64,000 nt of DNA from assembly GCA_020912385.1 (NCBI GenBank), contig CP087211.1, positions 1,240,001 to 1,304,000 of the forward strand, read 5' to 3'. The translations under genes were made by a program, and so were the position numbers. Below, in pieces: positions 32,533 through 43,253 of the stretch. Numbering within the stretch: position 1 is the first letter of the stretch; each line of letters begins with the position of its first letter. Origin of the DNA: Neofusicoccum parvum (lineage: Eukaryota; Ascomycota; Dothideomycetes; Botryosphaeriales; Botryosphaeriaceae). The notes beneath the pieces are model-generated. The model had not been told where the DNA came from. It saw only the letters and a list, made by a program, of their open reading frames with translations, and ran no database searches.

Positions 32533-34167
32533 ATGTATCTTTTGTGCTGCGAATCCCAAGGAGAACCCGACCATATCAAAATATCCCTCAAAGAGTTCAG
32601 CGATGCAAAGATACCTAGATACGCCATTCTGTCTCACCGATGGGGCGCGGTCGACGACGAAGTGACCTTTGGCGACCTTATGAGTGGCAAAGCAGAATAC
32701 GAGAGACAGATCGGATACGCAAAGATTGAGGGATGCTGCAGGCAGGCTTTGGAGGACGGCATATCCTATGTCTGGATCGACTCCTGCTGCATTGATAAGC
32801 GCAGCAGTGCCGAGCTTTCCGAGGCGATCAACTCCATGTACCGATACTACCAGGAAGCGGAAGTCTGCTACGCATATTTGGAAGACGTCCCAAGCGCTTC
32901 TGAAGACCCTCGAAGCCCGGACTCTCACTTTCGAAGGAGTGTCTGGTTCAAGCGTGGATGGACCCTGCAAGAGCTACTCGCTCCCGAAGACGTTATTTTC
33001 TTCGATGGAAATTGGGTTGAGATAGGTACGAAGATCGGCTTGGCGGGCGCGGTAAAAAGCATCACCAACATCGACGAGATGTTTCTTCTCAAGCCTAAGC
33101 TGATCCGGGAGACCACCATCGCCAGAAGAATGTCTTGGGCTGCTACAAGACAGAGCACTAGGGTCGAGGACATGGCGTATTCTTTAATGGGCATTTTCAA
33201 CGTGAATATGCCCGTCATATACGGCGAAGGTCGGGAGGCTTTTACCCGACTTCAGCTCGAGATCATAAGGACCTCCAACGACCACACCATCTTCGCCTGG
33301 GAACTACCTCATGTTGGTGGAGACGGTGGAATGCTCGCCTCATCACCCGCATATTTCAAGAGAGGGTCTCGTCTCGAACGCATCCCCTACCACGTGTGGC
33401 TTGGAGTGCGTAACGCTTCTGATCTGGTGTCTATGAGCGCAACCCCGCTGGAATATTCATTCACCAATGTCGGGCTACGCATATGGCTTCAAATAGCCCC
33501 TATCGGTGACGATGGACTATTCAAAGCCAAACTGGCATGCAAGTATAGAGATTCGGATGACGCGGTGAGCGTATATCTCCGAAGCGGAAGAGCCCTGGGT
33601 ATGCAAGTCGGCACGGTCTACAATCGAGTGAGTTTGCCGCCAGTGCTCAATGAGGAAGGCGTAACGTTCGATTTCCGGCAAATTTACATTGCACAATGGG
33701 CCATGGGACTTGGCCAAGATAACCGAAGGTCAACAGTGGCAGCGCCATACCGCAGGTTCCTTTTCGACCGAAGGCAAGAATTAGGGCTCACCGACGGATT
33801 CATGGTCGTTGAAAGATATCCAAGCAACCGCGTCTATAGGCGCAGGTTCAACAGAGACGACGCGGGGCTTTCGCTTCGTAGCGCTGTAAAACTCTCAGAC
33901 TACAAGTCTACGGAGATGGTCGCAGTGTTCTTCGGGACTTTCAAAGGCCAGGAGTGGGTCGACCTTTCAATTCCGGATCGGAAGGACGAGACTGCTGGAG
34001 AGTTGTTCCGGGCATACCAATGCAATCACGGCCGGGATCTCATGCACCGCGAGCGATTGGACCGGTGTGAATGCCTTCTTCCTTTGAGCAGAAGACTGGT
34101 TTTCGCGACGTTGAGAATGATGCACGGGGGTACGGAAGTGAGATTGAAGATCAAACAGTTGACATGA
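32533..34167 (+). CDS. HET-domain (heterokaryon incompatibility) protein
   Basis: This is an intronless gene of 544 aa. The start is the ATG at 32533 (MYLLCCESQG), the usual position just before the domain; the longer upstream frame has no better start. The HET domain spans about residues 30-170 with the three diagnostic blocks: PRYAILSHRWGAVDDEVTFG, GYAKIEGCCRQALEDG with ISYVWIDSCCIDKRSSAELS, and FKRGWTLQELLAPEDVIFFD. After it comes SWAATRQSTRVEDMAYSLMG with IFNVNMPVIYGEGREAF, which is typical of the HET-E/HET-D-like class. No NACHT, WD40 or ankyrin module follows; the C-terminal 250 residues are unassigned and rich in basic residues. Such proteins can trigger cell death on non-self fusion, but most paralogues are untested. 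It stands alone, without a NLR or other partner beside it. Confidence 0.88.
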   Translation: MYLLCCESQGEPDHIKISLKEFSDAKIPRYAILSHRWGAVDDEVTFGDLMSGKAEYERQIGYAKIEGCCRQALEDGISYVWIDSCCIDKRSSAELSEAINSMYRYYQEAEVCYAYLEDVPSASEDPRSPDSHFRRSVWFKRGWTLQELLAPEDVIFFDGNWVEIGTKIGLAGAVKSITNIDEMFLLKPKLIRETTIARRMSWAATRQSTRVEDMAYSLMGIFNVNMPVIYGEGREAFTRLQLEIIRTSNDHTIFAWELPHVGGDGGMLASSPAYFKRGSRLERIPYHVWLGVRNASDLVSMSATPLEYSFTNVGLRIWLQIAPIGDDGLFKAKLACKYRDSDDAVSVYLRSGRALGMQVGTVYNRVSLPPVLNEEGVTFDFRQIYIAQWAMGLGQDNRRSTVAAPYRRFLFDRRQELGLTDGFMVVERYPSNRVYRRRFNRDDAGLSLRSAVKLSDYKSTEMVAVFFGTFKGQEWVDLSIPDRKDETAGELFRAYQCNHGRDLMHRERLDRCECLLPLSRRLVFATLRMMHGGTEVRLKIKQLT

Positions 34168-34580
34168 AGGAGTGTGGAACGGTGCAGTAAAAGCCCTGCT
34201 TGTAGTTTACCGTTTCTTCCAGCTCTTCAGCTGCTTCACTCGTACCAGACATGAGAGCGCCACGGCAACGAACTAGTCAACGGCGGCAGGAGCGAGGCGG
34301 CGCGAAGCAGCCACAGCGCGGCGACCGCGCCAAGCGACCCAGACTATCATGGCAGCTAAACCATCCGTCCAGATGGAGTTGGCAAACACTGCCTTGGACG
34401 CTCGCATCCGGACGAGTGCGTTCAACGCCTGCGTGAATGACGACGCGACGGGTACGCGACCGCGCGGGCCGCCAAGACGGTCGCTGCAGCAACGCCGCGG
34501 CAACGGCTATTTACAAGCCCTTGGACCACACCGTCCCGACACCACCACCCGCACCTCGTCGCACCCACACAGCAGCCACC
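34168..34580. other. Intergenic, kinesin promoter
   Basis: This is the 3' flank of the HET gene and the leader of the kinesin gene. The kinesin start codon has a strong context (GCCACCATGG). I see no other feature. Confidence 0.5.
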
Positions 34581-37069
34581 ATGGCCAACTCGTCGCTATT
34601 CGAGGTGTACCTGCGTCTCCGCCCCGCCGCCGCGGCCGCTGGAGACCGCTTTCTCGACGTCGAAGACGCGGAGAAGCACTTCCCCGACCACATTACGATC
34701 AAGCCGCCGGAGAACGACCGCCGCAAGAGAGCCGTCGAACGCTTCGCTTTCACGCGCGTCTTTGAGGACGATGCCGCCCAGATCGACGTCTTTGACGGCA
34801 CCGGCATGCTTCCTCTCATCGAGGGCGTGCTTGGTGCCGAAGGACGGGAAGGCCGCGACGGTCTTCTGGCGACGCTGGGCGTGACGGGCTCGGGAAAGGT
34901 ACGACACATCCCCAAGGCTGCCCACACAAAGCTCACCGTGCATCCAGAGCCACACCATCCTGGGCTCCAAGTCCCAGCGCGGCCTGACGCAGATGGCCCT
35001 CGACGTCCTCTTCTCCAACATCGGCGACCTCCTCGTCGACCCCGCCACGTCGTCGTCCACATTCCCCTCGATCGCCGCCGCCGATGTGTCCGAAGCGCAG
35101 ATGTTCCCTGCCTCGCTCTACCTGGACACGCTCTACGGAGACAATGCCTCGGCTTCCCGAGCGCAGACGCCCTCGCGGGCACAGACACCCGGATTGGTAG
35201 GCTCACCATCAGCATCCCCCGTTCACCCCACATCAGTAGGCCTGTATCCCAGTCTTGTACAGAAGCTCAGCCAGCTCAACAACCGCAACTCTCCTTCTCC
35301 CCTCAAATCGCCATCCAAGTTCTCTCTTAGCGTCCAGCCCGTCACAACGGGCATCGCACGCGTCACACGTAGTACAGCGGCTAAGATTAGATCTGCAAAC
35401 ATAAAGGACGGCAACAGCTCCTTCATTAGCATCGGTATGCCGAACACCAAGCAGCGCCAGCACATGCCGCGCGTCTCGACCATGCCCGCCACGCCGACCA
35501 TGGACGACCAGACCTTCGACGTCGACCAAACCGCCGAATACGCCATCGTCGTCTCCATGTTCGAAGTCTACAACGACCGCATCTTCGACCTGCTCACCGG
35601 CGCGTCGCAGAGCTCGAAGCTCATGAACGGCGGCCGCCGCCGCGCACTGCTGTTCAAGCCGACAGAGCAGTCGCCAGACAGGAAGCAAGTGGCAGGGCTC
35701 AAGAAGATCATCTGCGGAAACCTCGAAGAGGCGCTGATGGTGCTGGAGACGGGTCTGATGGAGCGAAAGGTCACGGGCACCGGCAGCAACGCCGTGAGCT
35801 CGCGCAGCCACGGCTTCTTCTGCGTCGAGCTCAAGAAGCGGCACCGAGCCACCCGCGGCCCATGGAGCAGCAGCACCCTGACCATCTGTGATCTCGCCGG
35901 TAACCACCGCCAACCCTCCCCAACCAAATCCCCCCTCTAACGCGCATCCCGCAGGCTCCGAACGCGCCCGCAACGCCAAAACCGCCGGCGAGACGCTCGC
36001 CGAAGCCGGCAAGATCAACGAGTCCCTGATGTACCTGGGCCAATGCATGCAGATGCAATCCGACAACAGCGCCGTGGACAGCAGCAAGCGCGCCATCGTG
36101 CCTTTCCGGCAATGCAAGCTCACCGAGCTGCTCTTCTCCAACTCCTTCCCGTCCGCCCACAGCCACTCCTCCTCCCACCACCACCACGCCCTCCCCCGCG
36201 TCCCCCAGAAGGCCATCATGGTCGTCACCGCCGACCCCTTCGGCGACTACAACGCCACCTCCCAGATCCTGCGCTACTCCGCGCTGGCGCGCGAAGTGAC
36301 GGTCCCACGCGTGCCGTCCGCGACGGGCGCGATCCAGCTGGGCACGACGACGATCCGGCACGCGACGGACGCAGCGGCGGCGCCCGCGCGGCCACCGACG
36401 GCGCAGTCGGCGTCGGGGCGCATCACGCCGTCGGCGGCGCAGGCGCTGGAGGAGCAGCTCGACAACACGCTGGGCGAGGTGGCGCGGCTGGGCGAGCAGC
36501 TGGACGTGCTGCACCTGCGGCTGCGCGACGAGCGGGCGCGGCGCGTCGCCGCCGAGGCCAGCTGGCGCGCCGCCGAGGAGAACATGGTCGAGGTCGAGGC
36601 CGGGCTGCGCGAGGAGCTGTACGCCGAGTACGAGGGCCGGCTCGAGGCGCTGCAGCGCCGCTACAAGGCCAGCTGGGATGAGGAGGCGGACCGGAAGGAC
36701 GAGTGCTGGGACCGGAAGGTGGAGATCCTGACCAAGGGGATCGCGGTGCACGAGGATGACGATGAGGAAGAAGGCGAGGGCCGCGCGGCGGCGGCGGAGA
36801 GGATCGCGGAGCTGGAGGACGAGAACGACGCGCTGAGGAGGCAGGTCGAGGCGCTGCGGCGCGACCAGCAGGCGCGGAGCCCGTCCAAGACCCACCGTCA
36901 GGTCGGTCGCCTGGCGAGCGGTCCCGGCGCGGTGCAGCTGACGCCGAAGGCGTCGCTGCCGCTGCGCACCCCGAGCAGGGGCAATGCCGTCTTGCCGGGC
37001 GCGAGGAAGCAGCGCGTGCTGAAGGCGAAGAGGTGGGAGGTCGAGAACGATCCGTTCGACAGCGAGTAA
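34581..37069 (+). CDS. Kinesin motor protein, kinesin-6-like
   Basis: Three exons (34581-34898, 34948-35899, 35955-37069) encode 794 aa. The ATP-binding P-loop GVTGSGKSHTILG straddles intron 1, which falls directly after GSGK. Switch I is NAVSSRSHGFF (about residue 385-395). Switch II DLAGSERARN straddles intron 2. The motor core also shows VVSMFEVYNDRIFDLLTG and INESLMYLGQCM. About 130 low-complexity residues, including the doubled SRAQTPSRAQTP, are inserted between DVLFSNIGDLLVD and that microtubule-facing strand; a long insert there marks the kinesin-6 (MKLP/Klp9) group, which works on the anaphase spindle midzone. A coiled coil follows at about residues 585-690 (LDNTLGEVARLGEQLDVLHL), then a basic tail with a possible SPSKTHR CDK-type site. 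The subfamily is inferred from the insert. Confidence 0.88.
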
Positions 37070-38026
37070 CTTGGGTCTGGGTGTTGGATTGGCTGGGGGA
37101 TGGGTGCATTGGGACGAGCATAGACGGCTAGGGGAGGAGACGGCGAAAGATGATACCCAGGTCTTGACTTTTTTTTTTTCTGGCTGCGGCGTTGGACGTG
37201 GGGACGAACAGGCGGGCAACGGGGATCGGGTTGCATCTAAAACTGGGGGTTGGGTTGGTCTTCTGATACACGTACACACACACTTGTTTGGAGACGGGTT
37301 TCTTGGAGTTGCGGTGTGTTAAGGAAACTAAAGCCACGGATCGGGAATCCTGATGCTCTTCCATTTGCTTCAATCAAACTTTCCTACATTAAATGTACGG
37401 ATAACGGCCGTCAAAAGGGGGCGGAGAAGTCCTCGTTCTGTTGCTCTCTGTGCCTTTCGAGAGACTCGCTCGTACAAACATTCGAAGATGAATCCTCCGG
37501 AATCAACCATCGTGAGACATGTGCTTTGGGACCGGCCGTTGTTCTTGCGCTGTGCGTTGGCTGTAACTACTTCGCTCTGTGGCTTCTCCTAATTATCATA
37601 GCGGGGTGTCCTACCCCCCACCCATATTGTACAAGATGTTGGGCTCCACGTGGGGTTGGGATGTGAGAGTTCTGATGCGTGAGCGCGCGGGTTTCTTCGG
37701 ACCTTCCGCAGTCCACTAGCCTATCCGTCCTCCCCATATACCTGAGATCGGGACACCAGTCACTTGGGTACTGGTCCCAGCAGCCAAAAGAAAATAAAGG
37801 AAAGTTTGGGGCTTGCGGTGGAATGAACCCCGCCCGCTAAGCGTGTTAGCGGCTCGTGTCTAGCGTCGTCCAGATGGGGTTCTCTGGACGACGAAAAGAC
37901 ACTTCAGGAACTGCTGCTTCCCTCTCGACTGTGATCGAGCGGTTAGCAGCCTGCCGTGAGACCGGATAGTAAGACGAGGTTAGAGCTGTGAGAGTGGAGC
38001 CCTCTCCATGACTCGGTCTCTCTGTT
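37070..38026. other. Convergent intergenic region with hairpin cluster
   Basis: This is 957 bp between the 3' ends of the kinesin gene and the polyQ regulator. No coding pattern. The part from 37750 to 37893 can fold into four successive hairpins, listed as a separate feature. Confidence 0.5.
37750..37893. other. Cluster of inverted repeats (possible structured RNA or 3' element)
   Basis: Four hairpins lie in a row. 37864-37874 and 37883-37893 form a perfect 11-bp stem (CGTCGTCCAGA / TCTGGACGACG) with an 8-nt loop. 37834-37840 and 37846-37852 form a perfect 7-bp stem (CCGCTAA / TTAGCGG) with a 5-nt loop. Near 37809-37832 a GGGG..CCCC stem has one bulge. 37750-37778 pairs GGGA+CCAGT with ACTGG+TCCC around a 2-nt bulge. 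On the minus strand this is about 130 nt beyond the stop of the polyQ regulator, so it could be its 3' UTR. It is not a tRNA that I can fold. Confidence 0.45.
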
Positions 38027-38539
38027 TCAACCAGCACCATTGGCACGGCGCCGCTGCATCAGCTGTATCTGCTTTGATATCAGCGCAACCTGCTTCTGCA
38101 AGAGCGTCAGTTCGTCGTTGTCGTCCTCGTTGCCGCCACCAGTCCTGTTGTTGACGGCGCCAGCCCGCACCATGCCTGAGCCTGAGCAGTTCGGACACGG
38201 ACGCTGCTCGACGACGGCAGGTGAAACCGGGAGCGCAGACGCCCTGCCCGTCGTGCTCGACGCTGTTGATGCGGATGGGCCAGGTCCAGCGCTGCCGCCG
38301 AGGTTGCCAAACCCGTTCGTGTTGTTTGATGTGTTGTAGGAAGTGTAGTCGGTAGCCGACAGCGACGTCGTGGCAGGCATGGTCTGGCGGCGCTGCGAAG
38401 TGCGCGGTGGACTGGCAGGCCCGATAACGCGCACACCGCTCTCAAAAACGAAGGGGCGCTCGTTCTGGTTCTGCGTGGGGCCAGGCGGCATTGGATCCCC
38501 GTTCATGTCATGCCCGTTGAGATCAAAGCCTAGAGCTGC

Positions 38540-38572
<33 letters not shown>

Positions 38573-39792
38573 TTGCTGCTGCTGAACCTGCTGTTGCTGC
38601 TGCTGGACCTGCTGCTGGACCTGCTGCTGAACCTGCTGTTGCTGGTGAGCGACCATGCTTTGCTGTTGTTGCACTGCCTGCATTTGCTGCACGCCTTGCT
38701 GCTGCTGTGCCTGCTGCTCCCGCACCATGCGATCCGCCCGTCTCGAATCCTCCATGGCGACCTGCATTTCGCGCTGGCGGTCGACCAGGTCGGTGGTGGT
38801 GGGGCCGGCGCCAGGTTGCTTGTGGCTGGGACGGCGGGGCATGGCCTCGCCGCGAGCCTCGAGCAGGCTCTGTTTCGACTTAGCGGCCAGACGCTCCGTG
38901 ATCTCCTCGCCAAAGCGCTCACGAATCAGGTCGACAATAGCGCGCGGCTCCGTGTCGACAGCGACGTGGAAGCCAGCGCGCTGGATGACGTCCTTGACCC
39001 AGCGCTGAGTGTGCTGCACGCCGCGCTTCGCGTATTTGGGCTTGCCGTCGGCATCCTCGTAGACGTCGCGGCTGCAGGTGTGGTTCGCGACGACCGACGA
39101 CACGGTCAGCACGCCCGTGTCCTTGTTGATGGTAGCGCGCAGCTTCCACGGGCAGCCCTGCATGAAGTGGCGGCACTGGTAGATGGCGCGCGTCTGGTCC
39201 TTCTTGTGGATGCGCGTCAGGAACTTGTCGCGCAGGGCCCAGCTGTTGACGGCGAAGCGCAGGGCCTCGAAGTCGGCGTAGGTGCTGCCCTCGCGGGGCG
39301 TGGGGATGTCGAGGTCAGGCGGGGCATTGTTCTGGTTGTGTTGCTGGTGCTGCTGGTGGTGGTGGGACTGGCGATGGTGGTGGTCGTCGGGGTCGTCGCT
39401 GTCGGACGCACCCGGCTGGTGAGGTTGTTGTTGTTGCTGCGGCGGCGGCGCGTGCGGGTGGTGCTGCGGCTGGGTCTGCAGGTGGTGTAGAGGATGGGCC
39501 GGGTGGGTAGGAGGAGCGTGAGGCTGCGGAGGGGGGTAATGTGCAGCGGCGGGCATCATGGTGGGCTGGTATGGATGTGCTGCGGGCATCGAGACTCCTG
39601 CTTGCATAGGCGGTGCCTGCGTGGAAACGAAAGGCTCGCTGCCGTACGGAGTCGGCGCATGCTGGTTCGCTCGACGCCGCGGGGTCGATCGTTTGGGGTG
39701 GTGCCCGGGGTTCAGGCGAACCTGCTGGTGGTGATCAGAGTCCGTCTTGCCGGCGTGCACGAGGGTTTGGGCGCGTCTACCTTGTTCGGCAT
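38027..39792 (-). CDS. PolyQ protein with Mutator-transposase-type DNA-binding domain
   Basis: The model is a 12-nt first exon (39792-39781, MPNK), a 59-nt intron with branch CTCTGATC, and exon 39721-38027, giving 568 aa. Residues about 150-220 (EALRFAVNSWALRDKFLTRI, AIYQCRHFMQGCPWKLRATI, VSSVVANHTCSRD) match the WRKY/GCM1-type zinc domain at the N-terminus of MuDR/MULE transposases and FAR1-like plant regulators, with the expected C..C..H-x-C ligands. No transposase catalytic domain or terminal inverted repeats follow. N-terminal His/Pro/Gln-rich sequence and a C-terminal Gln-rich region with an uninterrupted run of 15 Gln resemble activation domains. A CPNCSGSGM motif lies near the end, followed by a leucine-zipper-like helix (LTLLQKQVALISKQIQLMQR). 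I infer a domesticated, transposon-derived transcription regulator. The first exon is a proposal. Confidence 0.78.
38535..38720 (-). repeat. CAG/CAA trinucleotide-rich polyglutamine tract
   Basis: The tract encodes several Gln runs separated by Val, Met and Ala in the MULE-domain protein. The longest, near 38540-38583, gives 15 consecutive Gln and is mixed CAG/CAA. Such runs often differ in length between isolates. Confidence 0.85.
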
Positions 39793-41293
39793 GCTGATGT
39801 TGTGAACTGGTGGGTGTGAGTTCCGAGGCGATGCCCCTTGTACACTCGGGCGGCGTGGCTCAGCCGCCGAGAGCGCCCCAGCATCACGCGCGACCGCAGG
39901 CCAGTCCATCGTGGGCGCGCTCCAGCGTCCAAACCGCGCGCCTGCCGCTCCGGGCCCTGGTGATGTCAGCTGCTGCTCTCTGGTCCTCGCGCGCAGAGCA
40001 CGCACGAGCTGGCTGCTGCCGGGCGGTCCCTTGTGCGGCAACCTTATTCCTGCCCACGGCCGGACCGTTTTCTGTCACCAGCCGGGCTGTGCGTAGCGCA
40101 GCCGAAGAAGCTGCGTCAAGCCCGCCCAATGACGCGCACCTGTGGTGTTACTGAGGCCGGCTGCATTGTGATGGGGTGCGAGACTTGCCCGTTCCAGCCG
40201 TGGCAAGACACGCTGCGCCGAACCCGCCGCCAGGCCGCTTGCCCTCTCGGCCTCGTTCCCCAGAACCGGCCTTAGCCTCCAGCTCAATGCTTACATGCCC
40301 GTCTGGTCCTCTTGTCCCGCAAGACTCACAACCTTCCTCGCTCATGCGGCTCCGTCCTTGGCCTAGCCTTGCGCCAGAGCCGTGACCGCGTGGCTTGCCT
40401 GCTCTTGGACGCCTGGGTGGGGAATTGGCTTACCGGACGCCGGATTTTGCTGCCCGTAGCTAATCAGATTAGATCCAGAATGGCCGTCGAGTGGTCTGAC
40501 TGCTGCTGTACTCGCCTGACGTGCACTTCGTACAGAGGCACGATTGCAAGACCGTGTTCAATCCGCATGACACTGCTGCACCAGGACAGCCCAAGCCGTC
40601 TGCCACGTAGAAGTGAAGGGGCCGTCCGGGCACGAAACCGCAGCAGGCGTTTCGAGAGCATGGCCGGGAAGGACTTTGCAAGTCCCAATGCATTCATTGC
40701 AGCACGTAGAGACCTCGAAGACGGCTGAGTCTGCAAGACTTCATAGGCACAAGTGGTTGAGCTATCGACAGTGAGATGATACGGCTTCTGTGCACCCCCC
40801 TTGTGAGTATACGGGCGACTAACAATGCCACCCTGTGAACCTGAATCTTGCACATGCATTCAGGCGCATGCCAAAGCCCTCAAGAGCACAGTGGGAATCC
40901 CAAGTCGTGGTCCACGAGTCATGTTGTGGTAGATCCATCGTCGCATCCTTTTCTGGACTTGATGCGTCGATCAAACACAGAATTTGGAAGACCGGGCAAC
41001 CCTCCGAAAGAGAGGCGCAACTGAGTATCTTCAATTAATCAACACTAGCATTCGACGTTGCGAACTAAATAGCTCTCCATGGGGAGGTTTTAAGATCATC
41101 TATACCACGACACTCCAGCCGCGGCGATCTCGACGGGTCATTTCGCAATTGTTTTTCACTGAGAGATGTGGGAGCGCTTCACGGAGAGAAATCCCAAAGA
41201 TCTTGACCCGAATGGTCCCGATACAAGGCAACGGGAGAACTCACGCTGAGACAGTCTAGATGGAAACAATGTTCGTGGATTGGGATGTTCAAC
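39793..41293. other. Intergenic region
   Basis: This is 1.5 kb between the promoter of the polyQ regulator (minus) and the 3' end of the RCC1-repeat gene (minus). It is GC-rich up to about 40450. Several frames of 60-138 codons exist, none with a domain or plausible splicing. I see nothing to annotate. Confidence 0.5.
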
Positions 41294-42406
41294 CTATCCA
41301 CCTGTTCCTGCGGGTTCCTCTTCGTGTGTTAAAACAAAGCTCGTGGCGCATCCAGCTGCGATCGTCTTGACACTGCCCTTGACAGGGATCTCGTTCCATG
41401 TATCAACCACATCGCCAGCTTCATTCGTAGGCTTTCCGCAATTCCCGTGCTCGCCCCAGCCCCATGCCACCACCTTGTCATCCCTGGTCTTTGCGAGGAC
41501 ATGTTCGCTACCTATGGCCATGGATTCAATCGGAGGAAGGTCCTTGGAAGGCATCTGACCGTGGTCATTCCGCCCCCAGGCTACGATAGAACCAGACTCG
41601 AGGAGGACGTATATGCTGCTCCAACCCGCACCAATATCAACATAGTCAGTAATGTTCTCGGGTGCCGCCGACTTCACCGAGTATTTGTCTGAGCCAAGAA
41701 CCAGGTGTGTGCCTTCGCGGGGATGGCCGGCAATATACGTAAATTCTCGTCCACATGCAACGCGGAGTGCATGGAAGGGGATGCCCGCTATTTTTCGGGG
41801 CGCCCAGATAATGGCTGCAGGCTCGCCCAGCTGTCCTTTGCGTCCGTTTCCCCAGCCATAGACCTCTCCATTGTCAAGCACAGCAACAGTGTGGCTCATG
41901 CAAGAAGCGATATCAACTACACGAGTACCGGGCGGAGGAAACTTGGGAATTCTTTGAGGCCACGGCGATTCTTTCGTCTTCTCACCCTGTCCGAGCTCTC
42001 CGTGGTTACCTGTACCGCAGCTCATCACGCGGTCATCAGATACCAGAATGGACGCCGCCCAGGTAGCTGAGCAGAGCTTGATGAATGGTGGAGTTGGCAG
42101 TCTTGGGATTATGCTGTCGGTAAATTCTGAGATTCCCGCTGACAGATTTTGCCACGGGATGCGTCCGTTTGCGTTGTCGCCAGATGCAAACATTTCGCAT
42201 TCAGAAGTTAGTATGATGGTGTGGTTGCCTCCCGCGGCGATTTGCGCAGGCTGATTATCCCGCAGACGATGTGTATCTGCGACGGGCTGCGGCTCTGACA
42301 CATCCTCAGTGTGAGAGAGGCCTAGCTGTCCGGAGCCGTTAGAGCCAAAAGCGTAGAGCGTGGTGGGCGGCGCGCGCTGGGGCCGCTCGTGGGAAAGAAG
42401 CCACAT
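41294..42406 (-). CDS. RCC1-repeat protein (Ats1/Kti13-like)
   Basis: This is a single-exon gene of 370 aa. RCC1 blades are recognised by the repeated G-x-x-x-x-G-Q-L-G type motif and the following hydrophobic strand: LYAFGSNGSGQLGLS, MFASGDNANGRIP, VMSCGTGNHGELGQGE, VYGWGNGRKGQLGEP, IVAWGRNDHGQMPS and VVAWGWGEHGNCGKPT, each followed by an AxGxxH/S-T-x-x-L strand (IAAGGNHTIIL, IASCMSHTVAV, MAIGSEHVLA, IAAGCATSFVLT). Six to seven blades with no added domain, and the small size, fit the Ats1/Kti13 group, which in yeast partners Kti11/Dph3 in tRNA wobble-uridine and diphthamide modification; assignment to that group is by size and layout only. It is transcribed head to head with the ribosomal protein S16 gene. 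Confidence 0.82.
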   Translation of the reverse strand: MWLLSHERPQRAPPTTLYAFGSNGSGQLGLSHTEDVSEPQPVADTHRLRDNQPAQIAAGGNHTIILTSECEMFASGDNANGRIPWQNLSAGISEFTDSIIPRLPTPPFIKLCSATWAASILVSDDRVMSCGTGNHGELGQGEKTKESPWPQRIPKFPPPGTRVVDIASCMSHTVAVLDNGEVYGWGNGRKGQLGEPAAIIWAPRKIAGIPFHALRVACGREFTYIAGHPREGTHLVLGSDKYSVKSAAPENITDYVDIGAGWSSIYVLLESGSIVAWGRNDHGQMPSKDLPPIESMAIGSEHVLAKTRDDKVVAWGWGEHGNCGKPTNEAGDVVDTWNEIPVKGSVKTIAAGCATSFVLTHEEEPAGTGG

Positions 42407-42706
42407 GGTTTTGCAAGATGCAGGGCAAGCGAACTAGGAAACTGAAGAGGCGGGGCGGCAGCGCAGATGGGCGGCGCAAGGTGCCAGTGTTGCGGGTTGA
42501 GTTGGGGCTCGGCAGCCGTGAAGAGGCGGAGGTTGTGATTAGATAAGATCGGCGCCGGCAAGCTCCGCGCACAATCCGTTAGCGAAAACCACCGCAAATT
42601 CAGAGCGCGCCGTGCCCGACTGGACTTTCGAAGCGACAGCGGACGACAACGACTCAACCCCACGACACCATCCGGCACACCACATCCCGCCATCCACCCA
42701 GCAACC
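42407..42706. promoter_or_regulatory. Bidirectional promoter, RCC1-repeat gene and rps16
   Basis: Only 300 bp separate the two start codons, so the promoters must overlap. The sequence is GC-rich with no TATA box that I can see. Sharing a promoter with a ribosomal protein gene would fit a translation-related role for the RCC1-repeat protein. Confidence 0.5.
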
Positions 42707-43253
42707 ATGGCCGCCGTTCAGAGTGTGCAATGCTTCGGCAAGAAGAAGACCGCGACTGCCGTCGCCCACTGCAAGGCCGGCAAGGGCCTTGTCAAGGTCA
42801 ACGGCAAGCCGCTCTCCCTCGTTGAGCCCGCCGTCCTGCGCTTCAAGGTCTACGAGCCGCTCCTCATCCTCGGCCTCGACAAGTTCGGTGCGTCTCCGCA
42901 GACATTCGGGAGTTGAAGGGCCTGGAAACTGACTGCCAGCGCAGCCAACGTCGACATCCGCGTCCGCGTCACCGGTGGTGGTCACACCTCCCAGGTCTAC
43001 GCCATCCGCCAGGCCATCGCCAAGTCCATCGTGCGTGCCATTCCCCGGAGAAATCACCAGGCGCAACGGTCGCTAACTGCATACACAGATCGCCTACTAC
43101 CAGAAGTTCGTCGATGAGCACTCCAAGAACCAGCTCAAGCAGGCCCTCGTCCAGTACGACCGTACCCTCCTCGTTGCCGACAACAGGAGGTGCGAGCCTA
43201 AGAAGTTCGGCGGTCCCGGCGCTCGCGCGAGATACCAGAAGTCGTACCGTTAA
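42707..43253 (+). CDS. rps16: 40S ribosomal protein S16 (uS9)
   Basis: Three exons (42707-42887, 42945-43030, 43089-43253) encode 143 aa, the usual length. Introns are 57 and 58 nt, with GTGCGT donors in both. Conserved segments are seen throughout: [60 protein letters not shown], and the C-terminal tail [20 protein letters not shown] ending in Arg, which reaches the P-site tRNA on the small subunit. Codon choice is strongly biased to C-ending codons, as expected for a highly expressed gene. The function as a structural component of the 40S subunit is established knowledge for this family. Confidence 0.97.

Noticed and set aside
35831..37279. 482-codon minus-strand frame opposite the kinesin
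   Set aside because: Antisense shadow of GC-rich kinesin exon 3.
37809..37860. Possible tRNA (T-arm-like TTCATTC loop and a 7-bp variable-arm-like hairpin on the minus strand)
   Set aside because: The T-stem has a mismatch, position 58 is not A, and there is no D arm, anticodon arm or complementary acceptor strand at the right distance.
38027..39792. Active Mutator-like transposon
   Set aside because: Only the DNA-binding domain is present; no transposase catalytic domain, terminal inverted repeats or target-site duplication were seen.
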